64,000 nucleotides of DNA from BOG-908 sp965199235. GTDB taxonomy: Bacteria; Pseudomonadota; Alphaproteobacteria; Acetobacterales; Acetobacteraceae. Both the position numbers and the translations under genes were made by a program. Positions 35,620 to 42,913 of the stretch are shown here, one piece after another. The DNA lies in contig CBDAQU010000002.1 of the NCBI GenBank assembly GCA_965199235.1, forward strand, positions 1,984,001 through 2,048,000, given 5' to 3'. Position 1 is the first letter of the stretch, and each line of letters starts with the position of its first letter. The notes below the pieces were generated by a model. It was not told where the DNA came from. It saw nothing but the letters and a program-made list of their open reading frames with translations, and searched no databases.

Positions 35620-36927
35620 TCAGGCGGCCGAACGCCGCCGTTCTTCGCCCGCCACCTTTTGCAACCCGGCAACGCCCGTATCCATCAACCGGGAGCCTCG
35701 CGTGTGAAACAGCCAGGCGAACGACCATTGCATCGTGACCAGCGCGCGGTTGCCCAGGCCGTTCAGCAGGACGAGGTGAACACAGGCCCAAAGCAGCCAC
35801 GCCAGGAAGCCGGTGAGCTTGGCATGGGGCAGGTTGGCCACCGCGGCAGAACGCCCGATGATGGCGAGGCTGCCTCGATCGACGTAGCGGAACGGTTTGG
35901 GGGCCGGCGAGCCTTTCGCTCGCGCTGCGATCACGCCTGCCACGTATCGCCCGGCCTGCTGGGCGACCGGGGCCACCCCTGGCAACGGTTTTCCGTTGGC
36001 GCCTGCAAGGCTCGCGACGTCGCCGATCGCAAAGACTTCCGGGTGACCCGGTATGGAGAAATCCGGAGCGACCGTCAGCGCACCGTTCTTGCCGCTCGGC
36101 GCGCCGGTCCATTTCGCCGCAGGAGTTGCAGCGACGCCAGCGCACCAAAAGACGTTCGCCGAACGGATTCGTTCTCCTGCGGCTACCACGCCGTCCTCGT
36201 CCACGTCGGCGACCTGAACGCCCGTCCGGACGTCCACGCCCAGCAACTCCAATCGGCGTCGTGCATACCGACCGAGCCGTTCTGGAAAGCTTGCCAATAT
36301 GGCTGGACCGCCCTCGAAAAGGATCACCCGCGCGGCGTTGGTGTCGATCCGGCGGAAATCGCGCCGCAGCGTGTCGCGCGCGAGGATGCGTATGGAACTG
36401 GCCAATTCCACGCCCGTGGCGCCTCCGCCGACGATCACGAAGGTCAGCAGCCGGCGAACCTCGTCGGCATCCTGCGCTTTCGTTTCGGCCCATTCGAAAG
36501 CACCGAGCAGCCGCAGGCGCAGAATCTCCGCGTCTTGCAGGCTTTTCAGCCCGACCGAATGGGCCGCCCAACTCTCATGGCCAAACCAACTCGTCACTGC
36601 CCCGGTAGCGATCACCAGTTGGTCGTAGGATATTTCGCCGGCGTTGCCGACAGTCACCTTTCGGCGTTGCACGTCGATGCCGTCGACCTCGCCAAGTATG
36701 ACCTCCACGTTGGCTTGACTGGCCACCAGAGCACGGATCGGAGCGCCGATGTTGGACGGGTCCAGCGCGGCTGTTGCCACCTGGTAGAGCAGCGGCTGAA
36801 AGAGATGGTGGTTGTTGCGATCGATCAGAACGACGTCAACGGACGCGTGGGCCAACGAGCGGACCGCGCTCAAGCCGCCGAAGCCAGCGCCGATGACCAC
36901 AACTCTCTGCCGTGCTGGCGATGTCAC
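35620..36927 (-). CDS. NAD(P)/FAD-dependent oxidoreductase, type II NADH dehydrogenase-like
   Basis: This 435-residue enzyme has two Rossmann fingerprints: FAD binding at VVVIGAGFGGLSAVRSLA and NADH binding at FVIVGGGATGVELASSI. The second FAD contact region, HPEVFAIGDVASLAG, is intact. The C terminus has a hydrophobic, Trp-rich stretch (LTGFLAWLLWACVHLVLLNG) fitting membrane association. Such enzymes pass electrons from NADH to quinone without pumping protons. The GTG start just before the FAD site is used; the frame is open to a TTG 14 codons further upstream. A second, divergent enzyme of this type lies at 46837. Confidence 0.85.
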   Translation of the reverse strand: MTSPARQRVVVIGAGFGGLSAVRSLAHASVDVVLIDRNNHHLFQPLLYQVATAALDPSNIGAPIRALVASQANVEVILGEVDGIDVQRRKVTVGNAGEISYDQLVIATGAVTSWFGHESWAAHSVGLKSLQDAEILRLRLLGAFEWAETKAQDADEVRRLLTFVIVGGGATGVELASSIRILARDTLRRDFRRIDTNAARVILFEGGPAILASFPERLGRYARRRLELLGVDVRTGVQVADVDEDGVVAAGERIRSANVFWCAGVAATPAAKWTGAPSGKNGALTVAPDFSIPGHPEVFAIGDVASLAGANGKPLPGVAPVAQQAGRYVAGVIAARAKGSPAPKPFRYVDRGSLAIIGRSAAVANLPHAKLTGFLAWLLWACVHLVLLNGLGNRALVTMQWSFAWLFHTRGSRLMDTGVAGLQKVAGEERRRSAA

Positions 36928-37182
36928 TTGCGTGCCCCCGTGCGCTGCAGCGAAACCATGGAGAAGCAAATCCTGGCTGTTGCGTTCCGGTCCATACTGT
37001 TTTCCTCGAGTTCCATGTTTACTGAGGGAGCAAGTTCCTGTCCATCAAGGGCGAATGCTGGTCGATGCCACTTTTAGGCTGGCCGCGTAGGTGTATCACG
37101 GCATAAGCTGCGCGATCGTGATCTTCTGCGCCTGGCCGGACCGAGCAGGCGTGCAGCGCGGCTGGAGGCTGGCCCTGGGCGA

Positions 37183-38694
37183 TCACGGCGGCAGGAGCTG
37201 TTGCCCGGTCGAGGCGCTGAGGTCTCCAGCCGCGAAGGCTAGGCCTGCCGCGCTGGCCAGTACTTGGGCGTGCGCCAGTTCTACAGACGCCTGCGCCTGA
37301 GCGAGCGTGGATTCAGCCTTGCTTGCGTCGGTCAAAGCTCCGATCCCGTGCCTGTAGGCGTCGAACGCAGCATCGAACGCCGTCTTGGATGCCGAAAGCA
37401 GGGCTTGCGCCGAAGCGTAGCGGGTGAGTCCTGTGTCGAGCTGGTCATAGGCGATGGCGACCTCGCGCATCGCCTCCTCGTTGGTCAGCTGCAATTTCGC
37501 GTCCGCCTCGTCGCGGCGTGACTGCGCCAGACGAATTTCGTTCCGTAACGCGCCGCCTGCGTAAAGCGGCCAGTCGAAGTGGAAGTAGATTCCCGCTTCC
37601 GGCTTGTCGATCGGCAGGTAGGGGCCGCCATTCGTGCTGATCTGGCCGATGTTCTGCTTCACGTCAGCGGAAATCGACAGTTTCGGCGAGGTTTCGGCGC
37701 GCGCGCGCGCGATGTCGGCGTCGCTCGCCCGCAACTCGGCCAGTTGCGCGAGCACGTCGGGCCGCTGCCGAAGCGCCTGGTTCATCAGCGCCTCCACGGT
37801 CGCGCCCGTGCCGCGCGGCAACGGCCGCGAAGAACTGTCGGCCACGCGCAGTTTCGTGGTCGGCCGCAGGCCGAGCGCTTCCAGAAGCGTGTAGTTGGCT
37901 TCGTGCTGTTCGGATTGCAGCGCTGCCACCTGGTAGTCGGCCTGTGCCAGACGCTGTCTGGCGAGATCGACGTCGACGACGTTGCCCATGCCGTGCACGT
38001 AGGTCGACTGGGCGGCGCTTGCCAGCAGGTCTGCAGCCGCCCTTGCCTGGCGCGCCGCGTGCAGCTGTGCGTTCGCGCCATCAAGGCTGAAATAGGCGCG
38101 CGACACGTCGAGGATGATCTTCTGATGCGCGGCGTTGAAAGCGACGTTCGCCCCGAAGGAGAGTTGCCGCGCCTCGTTCACCGCCGCAGCACGGCCGCCG
38201 AAGTCGAACAGCAGATATTTCAGCGACAGCGCCGGATATACCGCGTCCGCGTTGGAGGTGATGTAGCCCCTCCGAACGAACGTTTCCGGGAAGGGAAGTG
38301 CGCTGTGGCTGTAGCCGCCGAAAGCGTCGACCGACAGACTGGGCAGGAACTTCGACTGTGCGATGCCGATCTTGATGGCTGCCTGCCGCGCCTGCTCCCA
38401 GGCGACGCGCGTCTGCCTGTTGTTGCGTTCGGCGATGTCGATCAGTTCGTCGAGCGCATAGACGTGGTCGGCGTCTGTGGGCACGGTTGCGTCCGGCCAG
38501 GGCAGGCTGGGGTCGACGGGCAGGGTGTAGAGCTTCGGTCCGGCAATGGGGGCGGCAGGCGGTTGTGGGGCAGTGGCGGCGCCGGGCGGTATGCGCCAGG
38601 GCGTGTCGGGCGAGGGCGGGGCCAGGTCGCGCGTGTCGTTGCAGCCGGCGAGCAGTAGGCAGAGGCCGAACGCCAAGCGTGCGGGATCACCCAT
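37183..38694 (-). CDS. Outer-membrane efflux lipoprotein (TolC/MdtP-like)
   Basis: This 503-residue lipoprotein starts MGDPARLAFGLCLLLAGC, with LLAGC as lipobox. The mature protein shows the duplicated outer-membrane efflux protein repeats, with long helices such as SLKYLLFDFGGRAAAVNEAR and FHFDWPLYAGGALRNEIRLA. It would form the outer-membrane exit channel of the adjacent efflux system. It overlaps the FUSC gene by eight bases at its start, so it is the last gene of the four-gene unit. It resembles the MdtP-type partner rather than RND-linked TolC by context. No regulatory gene follows. Confidence 0.88.
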   Translation of the reverse strand: MGDPARLAFGLCLLLAGCNDTRDLAPPSPDTPWRIPPGAATAPQPPAAPIAGPKLYTLPVDPSLPWPDATVPTDADHVYALDELIDIAERNNRQTRVAWEQARQAAIKIGIAQSKFLPSLSVDAFGGYSHSALPFPETFVRRGYITSNADAVYPALSLKYLLFDFGGRAAAVNEARQLSFGANVAFNAAHQKIILDVSRAYFSLDGANAQLHAARQARAAADLLASAAQSTYVHGMGNVVDVDLARQRLAQADYQVAALQSEQHEANYTLLEALGLRPTTKLRVADSSSRPLPRGTGATVEALMNQALRQRPDVLAQLAELRASDADIARARAETSPKLSISADVKQNIGQISTNGGPYLPIDKPEAGIYFHFDWPLYAGGALRNEIRLAQSRRDEADAKLQLTNEEAMREVAIAYDQLDTGLTRYASAQALLSASKTAFDAAFDAYRHGIGALTDASKAESTLAQAQASVELAHAQVLASAAGLAFAAGDLSASTGQQLLPP

Positions 38695-39874
38695 GGGCCT
38701 GTGCCGCGGTCTCGTCGCCCGGCCAGACCGAAGTGAAGACGGCCAGGACGACGAGGTTGCCGAGCAGGACGCCGATGACGCGGTTGCGCGCTGTCTCCAT
38801 ATCGAGAGTCGGGCCGTAGCCCTGAAGCACCGACAGCAGCAGAGCGAGCGCCATCTGCTGCCCGGCATAGGCGATGCGCGGGCTGCCGTTTCCGATCCAG
38901 GCGGCGGCGAACAGCAGCGGGGCGAGCACGAGGAGGAGGTCGCCCAAGTCACGCAACGACGGCATCAGGGTCAGAATGACGCCGATGCCGAGCGCGCCAC
39001 CCAGCAGCGCACCCAGGATGCGCAGCCGCGCCTTGTGCAGGGTTTCACCGAGAGTGCCGAGCGAGACCAGCAGGCAGGTAACGATACAGGTGCTGATCTG
39101 CGCGTCGTTGCCGATGTTGATGATCGCGTAGCAGATCGCGACAGCGAGCGTGACCTTCAGCGCAAAACGTACGGGCCCTGGGTTGCTGAACGCGTCCGGC
39201 GCGAACAGCGCCTGCTTCCCCGCCACGGTCTGCGCCGGCGCCTTTATATGCTTGCCGAACAGGCTGCCGATGATTGCGAGCATCGCGGGAAGGATGAAGG
39301 CCAGGCCTAGCCAGAGGACAGACTGCGTCAGCGCCTCCTGCGACGACATGTAGAGTATCTCTGGGATGCCGTCCGCCACCGCATCTGACCGGGTGCCCGG
39401 CTGCAGCGCATTGCCCAGCACCTGGTCGCCGAGGGTGGCCGTTGCGAAGCTGACAAAGGTGCAGGCTGCGAAGAAGGCGGGGCCGAGCCGGCTGACCCTG
39501 GAGAAGAACACGGCACAGAAGGTGGTCAGCAGAATCAGCCCGATGCGCAGCGCCGGCTGTGACAGGCTGAGCATGAAGGCGATCATGGTCAGTTGCACCG
39601 CGACGACAACGCTTGCTGCGAGAAGGATTGCGGTGCGCACCGACGCCCCTGCATCCCTGGCCGGAATGAAGAACACCAGCGCGCAGCTCACTGCCGGGTA
39701 GGGTGTCTGGAACGTCTCCGTGATGACGATTGCGGTCAGGCTCAGCAAAGTGAGGCGCAGCGAGGCGGGCAGGCGGCCTGGCGTGGGCGCAAGCTCCCGT
39801 CGCAGGAAGGCGGGCAGGCCGGCATACGGGTGGGCGCCGGCAGCAGCCATGCGCGTGTCGGCGGTGCCGCTCAC
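38687..39874 (-). CDS. FUSC family membrane transporter (MdtO-like)
   Basis: This 395-residue membrane protein has hydrophobic segments in two blocks separated by a soluble part. TLLSLTAIVITETFQTPYPAV begins the first block and ALKVTLAVAICYAIINIGND begins the second. This duplicated form is typical of the FUSC/aromatic acid exporter family (MdtO, AaeB), which exports small aromatic or detergent-like compounds. Its ends overlap the periplasmic adaptor gene by four bases upstream and the outer-membrane gene by eight bases downstream. Within an MdtNOP-like system it is the inner-membrane component. It is shorter than E. coli MdtO (683 residues), lacking the large cytoplasmic parts. Confidence 0.85.
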   Translation of the reverse strand: MSGTADTRMAAAGAHPYAGLPAFLRRELAPTPGRLPASLRLTLLSLTAIVITETFQTPYPAVSCALVFFIPARDAGASVRTAILLAASVVVAVQLTMIAFMLSLSQPALRIGLILLTTFCAVFFSRVSRLGPAFFAACTFVSFATATLGDQVLGNALQPGTRSDAVADGIPEILYMSSQEALTQSVLWLGLAFILPAMLAIIGSLFGKHIKAPAQTVAGKQALFAPDAFSNPGPVRFALKVTLAVAICYAIINIGNDAQISTCIVTCLLVSLGTLGETLHKARLRILGALLGGALGIGVILTLMPSLRDLGDLLLVLAPLLFAAAWIGNGSPRIAYAGQQMALALLLSVLQGYGPTLDMETARNRVIGVLLGNLVVLAVFTSVWPGDETAAQAHG

Positions 39875-40899
39875 CGCTCGACGATCACGACGGCCGAGGC
39901 GGAGTCGCGCATCAGCGCGGGCGGCGGGTCGTCGATGCGGACCCGCACCGGAAAGCGTTGCGCGATGCGCACCCAGTTGAGGCTGCGGGCGACGCGCGGC
40001 AGCCCGGCGCCGCCGCCTGCCGCCTCTGCCGCGTCCGGCGCGACACCGTAGCCGAGGCTGACGATACTGCCGTGCAACGGGATTCGCGGATCGCTCAGCG
40101 CGTAGACCGTGGCGCGCTGGCCGACGCGTATGCCGGCCAGGTCGGTTTCGCGGAAATCGCCGACCGCGTACCAGGCCTCGGTGTCGATCAGCGTGAAAAG
40201 CGCCTTGCCCTGAACGGCATATTCGCCCGCAGCGATGTCGAGGCCAGTGACGCGCCCGTCGCAGGGGGCGCGCACCGTGGTGAGGCGCAGCTCGCGCTGG
40301 GCCAAAGCGAGGGTTGCGCGCGCCGCAGCCAGGCTCGCCTCGAGCGGCTTGGTGCTGCTGATCGATTGCCGCGACGCGACCGCGTCCTGCTCTGCCTCCT
40401 GAAGCGCCAGTTCCGCGGCGCGTTGCTGGGTGCGCGCCTGGTCGACCTGCTCGGCGGACGCGAAACCACGCGCGCCGAGCGGCTCCAGCCGTGCATGAGT
40501 GGTCCTGGCCAGGGCCAGTTGCGCCCGGGCGGTATCCACCTGGGTGAACGCGGCCTTCGCCTTGGTGCCCTGCGAGGCGACCGTGCTCACGGTCGTAGCC
40601 AGCTCGGCCTCAAGCTCGTGCAGCTGCGCGGCGCTTTGCTCGACCCGAAGCCGGTAGGGCTCGGCATCGACCTCGAACAGCACGTCCCCACGGCGGACCG
40701 ACTGGTTGTCGCTGACGTCGAGGGTCACGATGCGCCCGCTGACCTCGGGTGCAACGTGAACAAGGTCTGCTTGCAGCAGAGCGTCGTCAGTGCGCGGGCG
40801 GCTCGCCAGGTCGGAGGCGGTGAGCGTGGCCAGGACGAGGACGGCAACCAGGGCCGCCAGCGAGACGACAATCCCAAGCGAGCGGCGGGCGGCGGGCAT
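39871..40899 (-). CDS. HlyD family periplasmic adaptor (MdtN-like)
   Basis: This 342-residue membrane-fusion protein has one N-terminal transmembrane helix (LGIVVSLAALVAVLVLATL). It is followed by the biotinyl-lipoyl half GRIVTLDVSDNQSVRRGDVL, a coiled-coil hairpin of about residues 80-190, and the second lipoyl half CDGRVTGLDIAAGEYAVQGK. The C-terminal beta domain contains VGDFRETDLAGIRVGQRAT, as in EmrA/MdtN/AaeA. It links the FUSC inner-membrane protein with the outer-membrane channel. It lies four bases after the YtcA-like gene. Confidence 0.92.
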   Translation of the reverse strand: MPAARRSLGIVVSLAALVAVLVLATLTASDLASRPRTDDALLQADLVHVAPEVSGRIVTLDVSDNQSVRRGDVLFEVDAEPYRLRVEQSAAQLHELEAELATTVSTVASQGTKAKAAFTQVDTARAQLALARTTHARLEPLGARGFASAEQVDQARTQQRAAELALQEAEQDAVASRQSISSTKPLEASLAAARATLALAQRELRLTTVRAPCDGRVTGLDIAAGEYAVQGKALFTLIDTEAWYAVGDFRETDLAGIRVGQRATVYALSDPRIPLHGSIVSLGYGVAPDAAEAAGGGAGLPRVARSLNWVRIAQRFPVRVRIDDPPPALMRDSASAVVIVER

Positions 40900-40902
40900 G
40901 CC

Positions 40903-41226
40903 TCAGCCGAAACAGAATAGCCAGACGGCCATGGTCACCGAAGCGGCGATCGCGGCATAGGCCAGCAGAGGGACAAATACGAACTCGTTGATGCCTGCGG
41001 CGACCAGCAACTCGCGAAGTGCTACGGAGGCGACGATGCCGATGACGCTGCACACCATCCAGGAAGGGAAGTAGGACCCCATGATGTTCTGCGACGGTGC
41101 CGGGCTGCAGCCTGCGTCCACGATGGTCAGGATGAAGGCGGCTGTAGCCCTGATCGGTGCCGCGCACGGCGCTCTTGCCGAGACAGGCCTGCCCAGGAGA
41201 GCGCTAAGCTGCTGACGAGACTGCAT
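40903..41226 (-). CDS. YtcA family lipoprotein
   Basis: This small lipoprotein of about 107 residues has a signal stretch ending VDAGCSPAPSQNIMGSYFPS. The Cys starts the mature part, and the SPAPSQNIMGSYFPSW segment is typical of YtcA proteins. Two membrane helices follow (WMVCSVIGIVASVALRELL, LLAYAAIAASVTMAVWLF). YtcA is found with MdtNOP-type efflux operons in enterobacteria, and the same gene order is present here. It is the first gene of the unit; the promoter should lie in the 41227-41722 gap. Another ATG 15 codons upstream is possible. Confidence 0.82.
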   Translation of the reverse strand: MQSRQQLSALLGRPVSARAPCAAPIRATAAFILTIVDAGCSPAPSQNIMGSYFPSWMVCSVIGIVASVALRELLVAAGINEFVFVPLLAYAAIAASVTMAVWLFCFG

Positions 41227-41722
41227 ATGTCGTGGTTTGACCCGTGGCCGCCCTGACCTCGCCTGTGACATGCCGAGGTGCGGCTGTCAAAACAACGGAA
41301 GTTGAACTCCGGCCCTCCACATGCATGCGGCTCGGACCATGAAACCAAGCATCGGTCGCGCGCGTCAGCGGACCCGCGGCGATCTATTGGCCAGGAGAGC
41401 ACCGATGCCTCTTCTCAGATCCTCATTCTGGGCGGCCTCGAAAAAGGCGAGGGTCTCATCGGTTTTTGCCGGCATTGCTGCGCCGCCGGCACTCCGCGAC
41501 ATCTCCTCGGTTCGACGCAACGAACGTCGAGCGAGGTCGGATGCAACATGGCCCACCGATCAGGTCTGCGGCTGGTCGAGCCAAGACGCGACTGCGTTCA
41601 ACGGTTTGACTGCCCCTGGGCTCGTTCACCGGGGCGCTGCTTGACTTGCGATCAAACCCTCAAGCCTGATCGGCGCTGTATCGGCTCTCCTCGATCATGG
41701 AACCACGGCAAAGGGATCGACC
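41227..41722. other. Divergent intergenic region with possible gene remnant
   Basis: This gap separates the efflux operon (minus strand) from the NmrA-like gene (plus strand) and should hold both promoters. No intact gene is seen. A minus-strand frame at 41365-41556 reads TDETLAFFEAAQNEDLRRG before its stop, with an in-frame stop just upstream, and looks like the broken C terminus of a helical protein. A lost regulator is conceivable but not shown. Confidence 0.4.
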
Positions 41723-42622
41723 ATGATTATCATCACGGCGGCACAGGGCAACCAAGGCAAGCTGCTGATTCCTCGGCTTTTGGCGGCAGGGCACGCGCTT
41801 CGCGCCTGTGTCCGTTCGGAAGCTTCGGCGCAGGCGCTCCGCGCACTTGGTGTGAGCGACATCATCGTCGGCGACATCTCTGATCCGGACGCCATGGCCC
41901 GTGCCATGGACGGCGTGGAAAAGGTCTATCACATCGGTCCAGCTCTCAATCCCAAAGAACGCGAAATGGGCTTCGCCGCTGTCGACGCCGCGCGCGCAGC
42001 CGGCGTGAAGCACTTCGTCTTCAGCTCAGTCCTCCACGCCATCCTCACCGATCTCATCCAGCATGAGATCAAGCGCGACATCGAGGAGCACCTGATTTCG
42101 TCCGGACTGGAGTTCACTATTCTCCAGCCGTCCAACTACATGCTTCCCATGAGGCTTCAGCCAGCTTTCGAGACCGGCGTGTTCCGCCTCTCCTGGGCGC
42201 TCGATCGCTACCAATCGATGGTCGAGCTGGGCGACGTCACGGAGGTGGCCGCAGCCGTCCTTGCCGATAGCGAGCATCATGCGGGCGCCACTTACGAACT
42301 CGTGGCGCCTGGACGCTACACGGCGCACGACATAGCACGCGTCATATCCGGCGTTCTGGGTCGCGACGTCACCGCCGAGCGGATCGATGCCGACGTCTTC
42401 CTCCGTCGATTTCTGCAAGTCGACACTCTGGACCTTGCTTCCTACGAGGTCCGTGTGGCGCGCGCCATCAGCGCACGCTACAGCCGCCAGGATTTCATCG
42501 GCAACCCGAACGTTCTCGGATGGTTGCTCGGCCGGCCGCCAACGACGTTCGATCAGTTCGTGCAAAAGCAGTTCGAAGCCTTTCAAGCCCGCAAAACGCA
42601 CGTCACCGGCAACCCGCAATGA
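41723..42622 (+). CDS. NmrA-like NAD(P)-binding protein
   Basis: This 299-residue protein has an atypical SDR (NmrA/HSCARG) fold. The dinucleotide motif IIITAAQGNQGKLLIPRLLA is at the very N terminus. It is followed by LRACVRSEASAQALRALGV, the VKHFVFSSVLH strand and LEFTILQPSNYMLP. These proteins bind NADP and often act as redox sensors or atypical reductases; catalytic Tyr-Lys residues are not clearly kept. It is divergent from the efflux operon and is the last plus-strand gene before the repeat-rich end of gyrB. No specific partner is seen. Confidence 0.87.
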   Translation: MIIITAAQGNQGKLLIPRLLAAGHALRACVRSEASAQALRALGVSDIIVGDISDPDAMARAMDGVEKVYHIGPALNPKEREMGFAAVDAARAAGVKHFVFSSVLHAILTDLIQHEIKRDIEEHLISSGLEFTILQPSNYMLPMRLQPAFETGVFRLSWALDRYQSMVELGDVTEVAAAVLADSEHHAGATYELVAPGRYTAHDIARVISGVLGRDVTAERIDADVFLRRFLQVDTLDLASYEVRVARAISARYSRQDFIGNPNVLGWLLGRPPTTFDQFVQKQFEAFQARKTHVTGNPQ

Positions 42623-42656
42623 CCATGCGCCGGCGGCGCTTGGCTAAGCCAGACTA

Positions 42657-42797
42657 AGAGTGACTTTCAAACCCGACTATTCCGACCGTCCGCCGCGCGT
42701 TTCCTGCGTACCGGCGCTCACGGCCCGAAGGCCGCTCCGCTCCGGTGCCAAAACGAACACCAGCCGACTCGGGCCAGCGAGTTTTGAAAGGCACTCT
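42657..42797. mobile_element. MITE-like element with 15-bp terminal inverted repeats
   Basis: The left end AGAGTGACTTTCAAA (42657-42671) is the inverse of the right end TTTGAAAGGCACTCT (42783-42797), with 14 of 15 bases matching. The 141-base element contains no gene. It directly touches the 116-bp repeat that follows. TA occurs at both edges, but a clear target duplication was not established. Its small size and lack of coding fit a miniature inverted-repeat element. Confidence 0.55.
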
Positions 42798-42913
42798 AGA
42801 CCGGTTCCACGCCGAGTGTCCGCTGGTAGGCGGACCTCAAACCGGTCTGGGCGTCGTTTTGGCGATCGATTTCGTCACTCCGATCATTCCAATCGGCGTG
42901 ACGTTGCTTTAGA
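42798..42913. repeat. 116-bp two-hairpin repeat, copy 1 (gyrB 3' end)
   Basis: A copy of equal length occurs at 46644-46759 in the same orientation and aligns without gaps at high identity. The first hairpin pairs GACCGGTT with AACCGGTC and GTCCGC with GCGGAC. The second pairs CGTCAC with GTGACG and CCGAT with ATCGG. The last bases overlap the gyrB stop codon. On the gyrB strand it lies just past the gene, so a terminator or processing role is possible. Confidence 0.8.

Noticed and set aside
41278..41883. Plus-strand frames in the divergent gap before the NmrA-like gene
   Set aside because: No family resemblance; they overlap the real NmrA start and read in a different frame.
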